Positions 1 through 10,999 of a stretch of DNA of 64,000 bases are shown piece by piece. Source of the DNA: Ariolimax columbianus (taxonomy: Eukaryota > Mollusca > Gastropoda > Stylommatophora > Arionidae); contig JAVGWX010000002.1 in NCBI GenBank assembly GCA_036924085.1, forward strand, positions 91,854,371 through 91,918,370, written 5' to 3'. Under the pieces are notes generated by a model. That model made no database searches, had not been told where the DNA came from, and saw only the letters and a program-made list of their open reading frames with translations. How positions within the stretch are numbered: the stretch's first letter is position 1; each line of letters starts with the position of its first letter. Both the position numbers and the translations under genes were made by a program.

Positions 1-785
1 TTGACGGGACGGACGGACGGTTTGTTCCACCCGTCCCTCACTCCGTCGACCTAGGACCGCCTGACAGGGGCCTCCCACACGCACCAGACGACCGACCGAC
101 CGGGCTCGCTCGAGGAGGGATGGCAGCGCTCTGTGCAGAACGGATCCCAACGACCTCGGCGATGAATTTCACTGGGACTAGAGACAATTTGGCCTGCCGG
201 CCTGCCCTTCTCCGTAGGGAGAACGCAGGGCCTCGAGGCAACGATTCCTGCTTTCCATTTGCCGGTCACAAGCTCTTTGCGAGAGTCGGACCACCAGCGA
301 GACGTACTGTCGAGCTCTGCTATAAGCCTTAGATAAATCACCACGGACGGACCACGTTTCCTGATACGGACCAGACTAGCGCACCTCGGTGGAGGAGCCA
401 CTACCACAAACCGCACCCAATTCGCACTACGGGGAAAGGCAGGCGAGCGTTTTCCGCAAGCCCGCGCTATCGCTCCGCCTGGCGGGACTGAGATCGCTTT
501 ACGAACACTGGTTGAAATTGAGTCGCTGCGGCGAGACAACTACCCCAGATGACAGTTTGTCTAACAAGTTGGGGATCGGAAATGTTATCCCCTTAGTGAT
601 GAGCTTACTGAGGATCTTCGCATTGCACTACATCGAGGAAGATCGGGGATCGACCTTCTCAAATACAGGTCAGGATGTGAGGAGAGCAACGGTAACCCAC
701 CACCAAAGAAATTCATCAAGAGTACCTTACTAAAGTACAAAAAGCATTAGCAACAACAATACTTAAACAGTTATTCCTGAAATGA
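1..785. other. GC-rich unclassified block
   Basis: The first ~720 bases are clearly more GC-rich than the AT-rich DNA that follows, and the change is abrupt near 720. Open frames exist on both strands (for example 51-539 minus, 162 codons) but their translations are rich in Arg, Ser and Pro and I recognise no domain. I compared it by eye with conserved 18S and 28S rRNA motifs and saw no match. It could be part of a repeat, a CpG-rich exon, or the end of a larger element lying outside the window. Confidence 0.35.
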
Positions 786-1390
786 ACGCTGTGTTGTAGT
801 TTACAGTGAGGTTGCGATATTTGCGCGGTTCGGCCCGACTTATCCAGTTGCAGCACGTCAATTTGGGACCGGTTCTACCTTTTTTTCTCGGTGCTTAACC
901 AGACTACACAAATGCAGTCTGTTTCCAGAACCCTTACTTGAAGGCTGAATAATGTCGAAGTACGCTATGGTCGCTCTAGACAACAGTCGACACTCAGAAC
1001 AAAGTTTTAGTGGCCATATGATTATATACGCCCATGCAGCTGTCTTCCCATGAGATGAACGGAAACTGTGGACGATCAAATCCCACAAGTTCCAAGCAAC
1101 CGCTGGACTCACGGAAGGTAAGACCAGAGGGCCTGCATCCTGAGTAACATCCGGTCGTCTCGACCAATAGTCTTGCCACTGATTCAAGGTAACTCGATCA
1201 AGAGTGAGATTGATGACCAGCGCATTCCCTTCCTCACTATAATCCTCATACCGCCAACATAACAATATTAAGACAAAACCGTCTGATGTTGTGGCCGTCA
1301 TCGCTTGCAATGGGCAAGAACTTTTAGGTTGACCCTTACGCACGCCGCCATCTATGAGTCGCTGACTGACATCAGCTAATTCGCTGCTGC
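786..1390 (-). repeat. S1 short element, degenerate and interrupted copy
   Basis: Two parts match other S1 copies on the minus strand. One is 786-940 (gttgtagtttacag, gcgatattt, cagcacgtcaatttggga). The other is 1340-1390, where the reverse complement reads like the 5' part of the copy at 40930 (cagcagcg, then gtcagcgactcat). The middle, about 945-1335, has no counterpart in other S1 copies and is probably an insertion. Bases 1280-1320 on the plus strand resemble the extreme 3' end of the L2-like element at 30128-30160 (atcgcttgc-atgg). Confidence 0.5.
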
Positions 1391-1448
1391 ATCTTTTGCC
1401 CTATCTGTCTGAATGAATTCTAAGGTTCATCAATACATTACATCTTCA

Positions 1449-1868
1449 ACTGTGGAAACCTCGGACTAGATCATCGAATTTGACATCTTCAGCTTTGGAA
1501 ACAAGGTACCACGTCAGCTGGTGTGATATCTAAAACTATGTAAACTGTGCACTATGTCATCTGGTACGATATTTGTATCTCCTGCCGACGATTGATGTAA
1601 ATATTGCAGTCAAGCTGTAAACTAGCGAAACAACGCATTCCGTTCTCGGGGCTACATTCTGCTACTTGCAAAGCCCTGTTCGGGATTTGGTAGCAGGTGA
1701 TTGAGAACGAACGCAGAAGAAGAGGAAGAAGTAGTTATGGAAACTGCGCACCACATAATCTGGTACGATATTTGTATCTATAGAAACTGCGCACTACGTA
1801 ATCGAGTACGATATCTGCCTCTATGGAAACGGCGCACTACGTCATCGAGCATGAAATGTTCAACTATA
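1449..1868. repeat. ~44 bp minisatellite, split by an S1 element
   Basis: About six degenerate head-to-tail units share the pattern 'ggaaactgcgcactacgtc' followed by 'atctggtacgatatttgtat'. Three units lie before and three after a ~155 bp S1 insertion at 1581-1735. The best-preserved units are 1736-1868. Confidence 0.75.
1581..1735 (+). mobile_element. S1 3' fragment inserted in the minisatellite
   Basis: The sequence matches the 3' part of the S1 copy at 41190-41335: 'gcagtcaagctgtaaac', then 'ctgctacttgcaa', then 'ttggtagcagg' and a GAA-rich tail (cgcagaagaagaggaagaag). Both flanks are minisatellite units, so the insertion is younger than the array. The element is 5' truncated, as expected for LINE-type mobilisation. 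Confidence 0.7.
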
Positions 1869-2611
1869 GAAACCCTACACTTCATTTCAACAAAGATCAA
1901 AAACTTAGCTGAACGTGGAACATCCTACCAAGTTTCAAAGAAAGCCCTGGAAACAATACCCCGTTTAGTTTTTCTCGTTCGGCATCAAATATCCAGATTA
2001 ATGGATCAAATATAGTCATATCCGCGTCTGGTATTTACAAAGCAATTTGCGTTGCAAAATATTTAAAGTACAGAAGCATTGTTGTTTAGGACAACTTAAC
2101 TTCTTTTATTTTTGGTTTTATTTCTTGTTGTCTCTTCCCTGTGTGTGTAAAACAACAGTTATTGATGTCTGATTTGTGTCTCCCAAGAATTGTTTTACTT
2201 GACGATTGAGTACATACTCGATAGTGAGCGTTCGTGCACGCTTTGGTAACTGGCACAGTGGTGGAGGGGAAAACATAAAAATTGCCTAAACAGGGGCGAA
2301 TTCTACCGCTATCTAATGAGAAAACAAAATAGCGGTAGTGTCCAATTTAAAAGACAGAAGACGCTCACGTCTGGATCAGAAGTAACACATCACCTTCGCT
2401 TCTTGCACATGAAAATAGATTATATTACAGCAGCCTTCAGCAGCCTTCAAATGAAAATATTAAAAATAAGGTAGAAATTAGGAAAACCATGCTTTTGTAT
2501 TGTAACTTGGTAATATGGTTGCTAAGGATGTCAAGAGTGTTCTGCACGTACCGTCACTGTGAATACGAACACTATGACGTCATAGTTGCAGTTAAAGATA
2601 ACCACCCCAGT
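1869..2611. other. AT-rich DNA without recognised features
   Basis: I see no coding remnant. It holds one perfect 10 bp inverted repeat (2303-2312 'ctaccgctat' with 2329-2338 'atagcggtag', 16-base loop) and a short direct repeat 'cagcagccttca' near 2428-2450. Confidence 0.4.
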
Positions 2612-2826
2612 ATGACATGCACCAAACAGGAACAGCGATCTGTTATACGCCATTTGTGCAGCAAAAAGATGAAACTTATAGACATTCATCGGCGAATGAA
2701 GGTCTAGTACGGTGATGTATGCCTTTTACTCCAGCAAGTGCATGAGTGGAGTAGGAAGTTTCAAAACGGCGTGAGTTCTGTGATAGACTGTATGCGACTG
2801 GGCCAGGCACACCGAGTAGTGACCCC
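2612..2826 (+). pseudogene. mariner-type transposase N-terminal fragment
   Basis: The translation from 2612 starts MTCTKQEQRSVIRHLCSKK, continues through IDIHRRMKV, a stop codon, YGD, then QQVHEWSRKFQNGVSSV and GQAHRVVTP. This order is that of the N-terminal helix-turn-helix domain of mariner/Mos1-like transposases (also seen in SETMAR-related proteins), which binds the terminal inverted repeats. Only ~70 residues remain. The internal stop falls right after the first helix block, and no catalytic DDD region follows. No terminal inverted repeats were found. It is a dead fragment; the family call rests on motif order only. Confidence 0.7.
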
Positions 2827-3434
2827 AGTTTTCATTTAAAGCCCCGTTGCATATTAGTGTCCGTTTAGGGAGGCTAGTTTTTGGCTTTATCTAAAAACAA
2901 CCCAGGACAGCCTTGTTCATACCAGTCTCCACTACAATTTATCCAAGTGGAAATTAGCCAAAAGTGAAGTAAAAGAACAACAACATCAACATATCACATA
3001 CGTCACTAAAGAATAATAGTCAACAACTAGATTTACCGGAGCTTTGAAGATAACGAAGAGCTTATCCTCATCATGTGTTGTCTGTGTCCCTGGCGTAGTG
3101 AGTTCTGGTCAATCATAAGTTGACGGTATATATTAGCTCGTACGCTATCATTGCCTGTTTCTGAGAGTAATTTCGTTTGACTTTCCTTGGTACTGAAATT
3201 CTCTTTTGTTATCTATATAAATGAGAACAGAGAAGACAGAACAGACGTCAATCAATTTTCTGGGAATGTCTTGTTGTGGTTAACGACAGATCGTTTTTTG
3301 AAGAAAACAAAACAACAACAAAAGAAGCAGTCATGTATCTTAAAGACAAAAGAAACAGTCACGTATCTTAAAGTACCATAGCACTAAATTAATTTCCAAA
3401 AATACACATTTTGGAAGACAACAAAATGGCAAGA
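2827..3434. other. no recognised feature
   Basis: AT-rich unique-looking DNA. A 64-codon frame at 3187-3381 has no recognisable motif. A short imperfect direct repeat (agtcatgtatcttaaag / agtcacgtatcttaaag) lies at 3330-3375. Confidence 0.35.
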
Positions 3435-3830
3435 GTTATATATATTCGTTACTATTTTATGGCGCAGAAACATGGACACTGAATAACAAGTTGGAAAAGT
3501 GTAGCGAAGACTTCAAAATTTTGGTATATATATATTGGGCTGCATATCTTGGAAAGAGAAGAAAACTAATGGGACGGTATTGAAAAAGTTTGTGGTGAAA
3601 AGATAATTAATGACCGAAATCAGAGTTAGACAGTTACTTTATTTTCGTCATATAACAAGACATACCTCCGTGTTGAAGACCAAACTAGAGGGTAGGATGA
3701 AAAGCAGTCCATGCTCGACAGGAAACAGTAGTCCTATTGTGTTTAACCTTGGAACCTCGGAGGAAAGGGGAACGCAAGCTAACGGGAGAAATGTTAATCG
3801 TCTGATTTGCAAATAAATATCAGTCCATAG
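3435..3830 (+). pseudogene. non-LTR reverse transcriptase C-terminal fragment
   Basis: Across broken frames the plus strand reads LLFYGAETWTLNNKLEK, then IRQLLYFRHITRHTSVLKTKLEGRM. These are the post-catalytic blocks typical of RTE/L2-like non-LTR reverse transcriptases: the 'YGAETW' block followed by a 'RQLxYFGHxxR' block. Several stops and frameshifts separate them. The catalytic core is absent, so only the 3' end survives. Confidence 0.65.
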
Positions 3831-4639
3831 TCTCAATAGCTCGCAGCCACTGTTCTATAATCAGGTACATGCGTATAAGTTTTGAGTTGTTTTTTAAATG
3901 TCAACCGACGCGGACGATGCTAGTCAAGGCACCGCCACATAGCTGGAACCGTCCATAGGAAAATCAAATCCGCGATCCGAGCGTGGCCACACTTACCAAC
4001 TAGCGGCTCCGCTATGTCTTGGTTTATTCAAACCTCATTTCGTACTCCAGCTCAACTGACACAGGCCTCACAACTAATCCTTTTCTCTATTATACTTTCC
4101 AGTCATCTTGTTTTCCTTACACCATTATTCAAATGACGTTGCCGATCAATTTTCCATGCAAATATCTATGTTGTATATTTAACAATATGTAATCAATACG
4201 TGGATCATGGACAACACATATTGTATGTTTGTTATTGCTCCCTGATTCCGTGATGCGATCCAGGCAACGCAGGGGTCCCCACTACAACTAGTTACAACAC
4301 ATGAACTGTGGGTTTGAGCTTTCGCAGTGGCTGTTTCAACAGCAATGATTTTACATGATGAAGATGCTAGTTCCATGCGCAACTTTCTTTAGCTGTCTTT
4401 AACTGCATGCTTGAAAGGTTTTGTGAGCACATATTATCTTCAGCCTCGATACCAAATGTGAAAATCAGATCAATAGATGAGATAATAAACAATGCGTTAT
4501 ACATAACGGAGATGTAAATGCTGCAGATTACATCAATACTGGAAAGCTCTTTCATTCAATCCATGAAGAAGAGTCTGATACCATGTAGCCAAAAACTACC
4601 GTTTTGTTCTGAAAATGTGTCTGGTCGTTTTCAGAAGGT
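3831..4639. other. no recognised feature
   Basis: Mixed-composition DNA with only short frames (67 and 62 codons, minus strand, 4179-4555). Neither gives a recognisable domain. Confidence 0.35.
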
Positions 4640-4915
4640 GTTGTCTCATATCACCACTGGGTTGTCTTTCGAACTTTCCTTTGGCTACCAGTAGATCTTT
4701 CCACTTTGTCTTTCGGACTTTCATTTGGCTACCAGTAGATCTTTTCAGATATGTCTATCGGACTTTTATTTGGCTACCAGATGGTCTTTCCAAATGTGCT
4801 TTTTGGACTTTCATTCGGCTATTATTTATGCCTTAGTTTTTCTTCCGGACTTTTATTTGACTTCCAGAAAGTATTCTTTCTAGGTTTGTCTTTCGGACTT
4901 TCATTTGTTCTTTCC
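4640..4915. repeat. ~43 bp minisatellite, about six degenerate units
   Basis: Units contain 'tctttcggacttt' + 'catttggctaccag' + 'tagatcttt' and repeat roughly every 43-46 bases, with decay toward the right end. An open frame through it (4615-4836) encodes a repeated FRTFIWLP motif. That is a by-product of the tandem repeat. Confidence 0.75.
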
Positions 4916-5540
4916 CCACTATGTTACTGAAGTCGCGCCAATGAGGTGAAAATCGACACTCCGATACCAATAGTCGTGTCTACTGAAAAACCTCTCATTG
5001 CAGTGCAGTCAAGTGGGTCCAGAACCATGTTCTTCATTGCGCACCAGGATATAAGAATCGCCACTGTCTGATACTAGCGAAGAACAATCGTCAAATTGAA
5101 CATCTCTGTGCGATAAGTTTCAGTTCCTTTAAAGGCAACATATCATTTTCATGTTTTCTTCAATCAGATGCATTCGGAGCATGCAGGAAATGACGACTAA
5201 AGAAGGTTTTTAATGCAGTTGGAAACATCACATTTTGGAGTACATTTCTACACAAGCAATTTATGCATATCTTTAGTACATATTTCTTCTGAGGATGTAG
5301 AGGAAGCATGCAATGATTGCCTTATGATTTCCAAGCAATCAAGAGACAAAAACGAAGAATTTCTGATCGAGAGGTTTGGATGTTGGCCTTTTGACCACGA
5401 GGAATGTGTTCAAAACGGCGGCAAGGCAAAGTTGCTTGTCTTTAGGAGGTAAAACTTTACAATGCGTGGGGACTGTAAAGACAAGCGGCATTAATTCATC
5501 AGCACTGTAAATACGGAATAAAAGCAGGACAAGAATAAAA
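4916..5540. other. no recognised feature
   Basis: A 79-codon frame at 5213-5452 encodes a neutral-looking protein with no family I recognise. It has no visible splice context and no homologous copy in the window. Confidence 0.3.
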
Positions 5541-5935
5541 AGGAAGTATGGGGTTTTGAAGAAGAAAAAGAGGAACACAATACGGACAAGAAAATATCAT
5601 TGCAGAGTTGGAAGAAAGTAGGAAGAAGAGCAGGGAGATTAGAGGATGGCAACGATTTTGAAGAAGATAAAAAGAAGAAGAAGAAGAAGACTGTGGAGAA
5701 AAAATAAGAGGATAAGGAATAAAAATAGAACAGATAAAAGGAGGACACGACTAATGCGATCAAAAAAGAAGGTAAGAAGATGTAGAAAAGGACGAAATAA
5801 GATGAAGACGAAGAAAAAGCCATTAATCATGATGAACAAAATAGAAGAAGCAGGAAAAGAATGCAAAAAATCAAGAGAATGTAAGGCGGAATAATAATAA
5901 TAATAATAATAATAATAACTATATGAAAAAGACAC
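5541..5935. repeat. purine-rich tract ending in (TAA)n
   Basis: Nearly 350 bases are A/G-biased on the plus strand (aagaagaagaagaaga clusters, gataaaaag) and end in about ten 'taa' units at 5890-5918. Long frames on both strands here (Lys/Arg-rich one way, Phe/Ser/Leu-rich the other) are composition artefacts. It may be an eroded GAA-type retroelement tail expanded into a microsatellite. Confidence 0.7.
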
Positions 5936-6699
5936 AAGGAAAAAAAATGGAAAAAGTAGATTATGACTTCAGAACAGGGACATGATTTCTACAGTGACAG
6001 TATACTCACAGTAATTGTCTTGTCTCTTTGGTACGTACTCAGTTTAAATTCTAAATTTTCTAGTTTTCCCGATGTTTCAATCATACCTCAACTGCATGTA
6101 ATATATAGTGTACAGCGATTTTAAACCTTTGGAACCAAGACAAACGTATATTTTCGTGTTTGAAGGCTCTGATGACTGGCAGAAAAATTGCCTTTTCCAT
6201 TCTCTTTATATACATAATTTTTGTATAATCTCCTGGATTCTCCCTGGGTATTCCCCCACCTTTATAACGCGTCTAATTTTGGGACCTTGGGGTTTCCCTT
6301 GTACCTTATAAATTTTTTACAAGTATTTCATCGCCCTGAAAATTGTATTGTGTACCTTCGTGGCACTGTAGTTTCTTAGTTAAGTGTATAACTGTGTACG
6401 TTTATTATGTACATGTTTATAAAAGTGAGTTTGATGATTAGTAGAGTAGAATAGTGCCATGTGTACAGTCATTCATTAATTAAAAAATACTTTATTTTAA
6501 GAAGAGTGTCCACTAGGGTTGTACCGGTGGTACAAAAAGTAAGTCCAATGAAATTTACAAAGCACGTCGTAAAAATGCGCCAAAGAAAGGATGTACATGT
6601 GGCTAGCAGCATCGTCATGCAAAAACATAGGGGGGGGGGGGGGGGGTTGGAGGTGTAGTTTCATTTACGGTGCCAGATGTGTCGACAATGCTGTTGTCG
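5936..6699. other. AT-rich DNA with a 17-base G run
   Basis: No coding remnant recognised. Bases 6630-6646 are an uninterrupted run of 17 G on the plus strand. Confidence 0.4.
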
Positions 6700-7340
6700 T
6701 TCCGTATTTCTTCAGTATTTCATTTACACTTTCCATCTATCATTTTCGTGGTCTTCCTCATGCTCTGTAACCTTTTTTGTTTGGTGTTGTAGATCATCCT
6801 AGTCGGTAAATTAGGTCTAATTCTTACCAGGTGTCCGATCCACTTTATTTTCTGCTTTTCTATGTAATCTGTTTACGATGTTGTACAACGGTCTGACTGA
6901 TTTCTTTCTTTCGTACTCTGTCTAGCCTTGTTACACCGACAACCTTTCTTCAATTCCTCATTTTGCATTCAATAATTTTTCTTTTTTGTGTCTTCGTGAG
7001 AGTTCATGTCTGACACTGGCAGCAGAGAGTTGGTATAAACATATTATGAATCCACTTTCTCATTTTCTCCATTGGAATGTTTAAAAAAATATTTGGGACT
7101 GATTGGAAACAGTATTTAATTTTCTAGATTCTTGATTGCACCTCTCTGTCCATTTTTCCATCTTGTGTGAACAAGCTACTCAAGTATTTGAACTATCTGA
7201 CTTGTTTAAGTGCTGTGCTTTTCACCTGAATATTTATTGTGTTTTTTTTTCCTGCTGATTTTAATTCCAAATATTTGTTTGTCAATCTTTAAATTGCATC
7301 TAATACAGGCATTGTCCAGGGCATGCATATGTCCTTGAAG
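6700..7340 (-). pseudogene. non-LTR reverse transcriptase C-terminal fragment
   Basis: On the minus strand, with many stops and frameshifts, one reads FKYLSSLFTQDGKMDREVQSRI. This is the 'YLGS...DGxxxxEIxxRI' block that follows the RT active site in RTE/L2-like elements. It is followed by fragments resembling the later ExGT and RNE blocks toward 6700. No complete domain remains. Substitution load suggests an old insertion. Confidence 0.6.
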
Positions 7341-7639
7341 GGTAAATTGAATCAAAACTATTATTTTTTAAGTGTATGTGCAAACTGCTCAAAACAGCAA
7401 CCTTTTCATATTTGATTATGTACACTTTAAGCCACCATTTGCAGGGTAATGTATCTATATAATATGCCTAGATGGGTCTAAATATGTTTTGTGATTCCTT
7501 AGACGAAAACCGTTCAAATGATTAATCAGAGGCCGAGGCTATAACAACAACAGTTCAGATTTTGAACCAACAGTTTGACTTGGGTGAATTGATGCCGATA
7601 GACACTGATTTTTAGTGACTTCAAGTCGGTTATGGAGGC
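7341..7639. other. no recognised feature
   Basis: AT-rich interval between two RT-derived remnants, with nothing I can assign. Confidence 0.35.
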
Positions 7640-8215
7640 TCTGAATCACACCCCATACAACAGAAAGGACATATTTTTGGTGCAATCAGCAACATTTTCA
7701 CTGCCCACGGGATTAATGTCCCCTTGCAATAGGTCCCCGGCAATAGCGATCTACCAGGTAACGAAATGGCTGTCAGATTGTCAAAAACAAGAGCATTCAA
7801 ACAACAATTGGATAGACCCTGCAGTATAACGGATCATTAAGAATAATACCAGGGAAATCCGGATGAACCGGTGGGCGCCGGGAACAACAGGTCACATCGT
7901 ATTTAGCGAAAAGTCACAGTCAAATAGTAATGATGACATAAGTACACTACATAGAAAAGATCTCATCTTTCAGTTCCGAACAGGACACACACGAGTGCAG
8001 CCATTGCTTTCATCGAGTTCGACACCTACCCATTGAGTGCAAGGTACTTGCAGACATTAGAAACATATTTTTACAAACATTGCCGACAATAGGCGACACA
8101 CTGTACGTAGCAATGAAACAACAGAAGAAGATTTGTTTCTATATAAGAATGGCATTGGGCTGCCAAGAGAAGGCTTGCTCAGCAGCTATGGGATAACAAC
8201 AACAACAACCAACAA
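7640..8215 (+). pseudogene. family C retroelement 3' fragment (RNase H end)
   Basis: This matches the minus-strand copy at 27386-27990 base for base over long stretches. Shared blocks are 'actgcccacggga/taaatgtc', 'gtcagattg-caaaaac', 'ggacacaca-gagt' and the end 'gggctgccaagag', 'cagcagctatgggataa', followed by CAA repeats. Translated, it keeps pieces of an RNase H end (HGINVTLQSIPGHS in the sister copy, here interrupted) and the downstream FRTGHT block. It is 5' truncated with multiple stops. The 3' end is the (ataacaacaacaac) tail. Confidence 0.65.
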
Positions 8216-8324
8216 GTCATCACTTTTTAAAATATGTAAAGAAAAACATAAATTGAAACGTCTAAGAAATTACAACAACCATTACAATGTATGCACACTT
8301 GAGACAAAGTACTGATCTGACAGG

Positions 8325-8470
8325 ATACAAATGACCACCGCTAGATCAGTACACAGATGGAATAGCAGCTATAACAAAACATATAGATTCGACCAAGAAG
8401 ATATGGGAAAATTAGAGAGAGCCCACATAATGGAAAGAAGGACAGCTCATTAAACTGTCCATGAAGAGAA
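8325..8470. repeat. dispersed ~145 bp repeat, copy 1
   Basis: It matches 14695-14880: 'caccgct-agatcagta', 'atagcagctat', 'atatagattcgacca', 'aagaagatatgg', 'cataatggaaagaaggaca', 'gctcattaaactg'. The second copy carries ~23 extra bases after 'gattcgacca'. Both copies lie beside RT debris, so this may be an untranslated or ORF1 part of such an element. Confidence 0.7.
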
Positions 8471-8719
8471 ACCTGTGAGTTCGTCCAGACTGGTGCGGCG
8501 TACCCAGCTACAATGAAACACAGAATGAGTGCTGATTTTCTGAGGACTTCTGGCTTTATTCCCCATGTTGTGGTAGTTAGTTTTCGTATGATATGATTAG
8601 TGCCTAGGTGTTAAAAGGATTGACCGATTGAAAATCGTTTCCAGGGGACGTACGACTGCCTTATTGCTTGCAAACTTCGTGGAGGCTCCTTTCGTGTCCC
8701 TCAATGCGAAGATGACCTA

Positions 8720-9545
8720 GTACTTTTGTCATACGGTCATAGTAAAATGCAAGAGAATCGACAGGTGAAAGTACAATCAGCCAAACTGCGTCTGAATATT
8801 TACATGAAGAAAATCAAGCCTATTAAACTCATCACAATCAGCAAAGAATCAATCATACTGGAGGGATCAAAGTTGGAAGAAGTGAATATCTTTACCTATT
8901 TGGTCAGCAGAATAGACACATCAGGAGGTACAGATTGAGACGTCAGAATCAGAATTGGAAAGGCAAGACGGGCATTCCTAACACTAAACAACATATGGAG
9001 ATCCAGAGAAATCAAGTTCACACCAAAGTCGGAATATTCAACGCCAGTGTCAAGTCGGTGCTGCTATATGGAGCGGAGACATGGAGAACGACCAAGGTCA
9101 TTCAATATAGATTCCAGTCCTTCATTAACAAATGTTAACGAGGGATAATGGGCATAAAATAACAGGACATGGTGAGGAATGAAGAATTGTGGGAAAGGAC
9201 TCAACAACAGCCATTGGAACAACACATTAATGGAAGAAAATGGGGCTGGATTGGATATACGATACGGAAGGCACCGTCGAACATAGCCAGACAAGCTCTT
9301 ACATGGAATCCTCAAGAGAAGAGAGAGAGAGGTAGACTAAAAAATACACCGAGAAGAGAATGTGAGAAGGAACTAAGATTAAATGATTATTTCACTTGGA
9401 GAAGGACAGAAGGAACTAAGATTAAATGATTATTTCACTTGGAGAAGGACAGAAGGAACTAAGATTAAATGATTATTTCACTTGGAGAAGGACAGAAGGA
9501 ACTAAGATTAAATGATTATTTCACTTGGAGAGATGCAGAAAGAGC
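8720..9545 (+). pseudogene. RTE-like reverse transcriptase 3' end
   Basis: Successive plus-strand frames give SKLEEVNIFTYLVSRIDTSGG, then KVGIFNASVKSVLLYGAETWRTTK and FQSFINKC, then RKWGWIGYTIRKAPSNIARQ, ALTWNPQEKRERGR and LKNTPRREC. This is the standard order of the C-terminal half of RTE-clade and related non-LTR reverse transcriptases. The protein end (AQDQA..., then a short basic tail) runs into a CTA microsatellite at 9630, the usual kind of RTE 3' end. Frames are broken by stops and by a 43 bp tandem duplication (9366-9530). The catalytic YxDD core lies upstream and is missing. Confidence 0.8.
9366..9530. repeat. 43 bp tandem repeat, four units, inside RTE coding sequence
   Basis: The unit begins 'gaaggaactaagatt' and ends 'cttggagaaggaca'. 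Starts are at 9366, 9409, 9452 and 9495. Units are virtually identical, so the expansion is recent relative to the degraded host element. The 43 bp length shifts the reading frame at every unit. Confidence 0.9.
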
Positions 9546-9628
9546 AGCCCAGGACCAGGCATGCTAGCGTCATGTTGTCAATGGACTATGGACCGAGACG
9601 AGCGGCAGGCTTTGATTGATTCATTTAA

Positions 9629-9629
<1 letters not shown>

Positions 9630-9700
<71 letters not shown>

Positions 9701-9790
9701 CACTACCACTACTGCTAATACTATTACTACTATCATTACTACTGCCACCACTATTACTGCTAATACTACTAGTAGTACTACTACCACTGC
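9630..9790. repeat. (CTA)n microsatellite with interruptions
   Basis: About 24 near-perfect 'cta' units run from 9630 to ~9702, followed by a decayed section (accactgctaata...). It sits at the 3' end of the RTE fragment and probably grew from its tail. Homopolymeric frames (Leu, Thr, Val, Ser) across it are artefacts. Confidence 0.9.
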
Positions 9791-10538
9791 CAATTCTGCT
9801 ACTCATTCCTCTTTTTGTACTGTTTTCTTCTTTTTCTTCTTTTTCTTTATCGAAGGCTTTCAAGCAACGGGAAAAATGGAACATGGTCCATATAAGCGAT
9901 TGCTTCTCTTGTCTACTTTTTAGCTCCCGGTGAAGCAGACGGTAATCTTAACAGCGAATACTCTCAGAGTTAGCGGTTTAAAAGCACTTCCTAGTCCCCT
10001 ACTTACAACATCCGTCTAAGGTTACATATCTCAACATTTCCGTCCAAGAATAGCACGTGTGGTGACTATATGCGCTGTCTTTGGTCTTAAATATGTCCAA
10101 TTCTTACATCTTCTAAAATCCCTCATCAATTGCGCAGCAAATAATCGATTTGTTTGGAAGACCCAGGTACAAATGAGGAACAAAATTAAATTGAAAAAAT
10201 AACCCACGATATCGTGTCATTTGGGGGATTTCCCGCAACCTTACTTTTGATTGGTCATAAATCAGGTAATGTTTACATGTTGAGAAAGGGAGGGGTAAGA
10301 AAAACATCAGGTACAAGTGAAACATACAATCTAGACCCTCTTCTGACTTCCTCGTAGTTATGCTACAGCAGTCTAGCCACCGAAGTGGGAGTCGACACTG
10401 CGATCATCACAGAGAAAAGCTTAATGAGGAAGAACATACAGGATGATAGTGGTCCACCTACTTAATTGCAACTCCTAATGTTCAAAGAGTGACTGTAACC
10501 TGCCATGAAAGAACTGTTGCCAAGAATTAAATTAATGC
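9791..10538. other. no recognised feature
   Basis: A pyrimidine-rich stretch (9810-9850) is followed by unremarkable AT-rich DNA. The short frames show no domain. Confidence 0.35.
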
Positions 10539-10904
10539 ATTCAACAACAACAACAACAGCAACAACATCATCATCACCATGTAGCATGTTCTTTGGACGC
10601 CGCTCCCATCACAGACCGTCTTGCCAAATCTCCAGCCTGCTCCAGAGTCATGCCCAAGCATTCCTTGACCTCTTTGTGGCATCATCTTCTTGGTCTGCCT
10701 CTACCTCTCTTGTCCGGAAACATACCTCCCATTTTCGTTCTCTCAAGACCGTTGTGTCTTTTGATGTGGTCAAAGTATTTGTTCCCGTGATATCATTTAT
10801 GAACCATCTCTTCTATATACACGACTCTTGTCGAATGTCTCCATTATTATTTTGTTTAACTTTATTATTGTTGGTCCATTGGTATTCTGAAGACCTTTCT
10901 AGAA
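10539..10904 (-). pseudogene. RT C-terminal fragment, left part, split by A1
   Basis: Read on the minus strand it gives GRGRPRRRWHKEVKECLG and then TLEQAGDLA, the extreme C-terminal block of an RTE/L2-like reverse transcriptase. The same block appears at 27185-27385 and 27991-28137. The 3' end abuts CAA/CAT repeats at 10542-10575. Its upstream part continues at 14419 on the far side of the A1 insertion, shown by the 11 bp target duplication. Confidence 0.7.
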
Positions 10905-10999
10905 CATTTCGACTCTTCTTCTTCTTCTTCTTACGCTGTCAGACATCGACCTTTATTTTTTCGAAAAAAGCAGCGGTCATCCTGAGGATATCGACACTG

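Noticed and set aside
1..720. 18S or 28S rRNA gene end
   Set aside because: No conserved rRNA motif was found by eye on either strand.
5491..5935. Lys/Arg-rich and Phe/Ser-rich small proteins
   Set aside because: Low-complexity purine tract; no conserved start, stop or homologue.
9525..9933. Frames rich in Thr, Leu, Val or Ser through the CTA tract
   Set aside because: Pure microsatellite translations in several frames and both strands.
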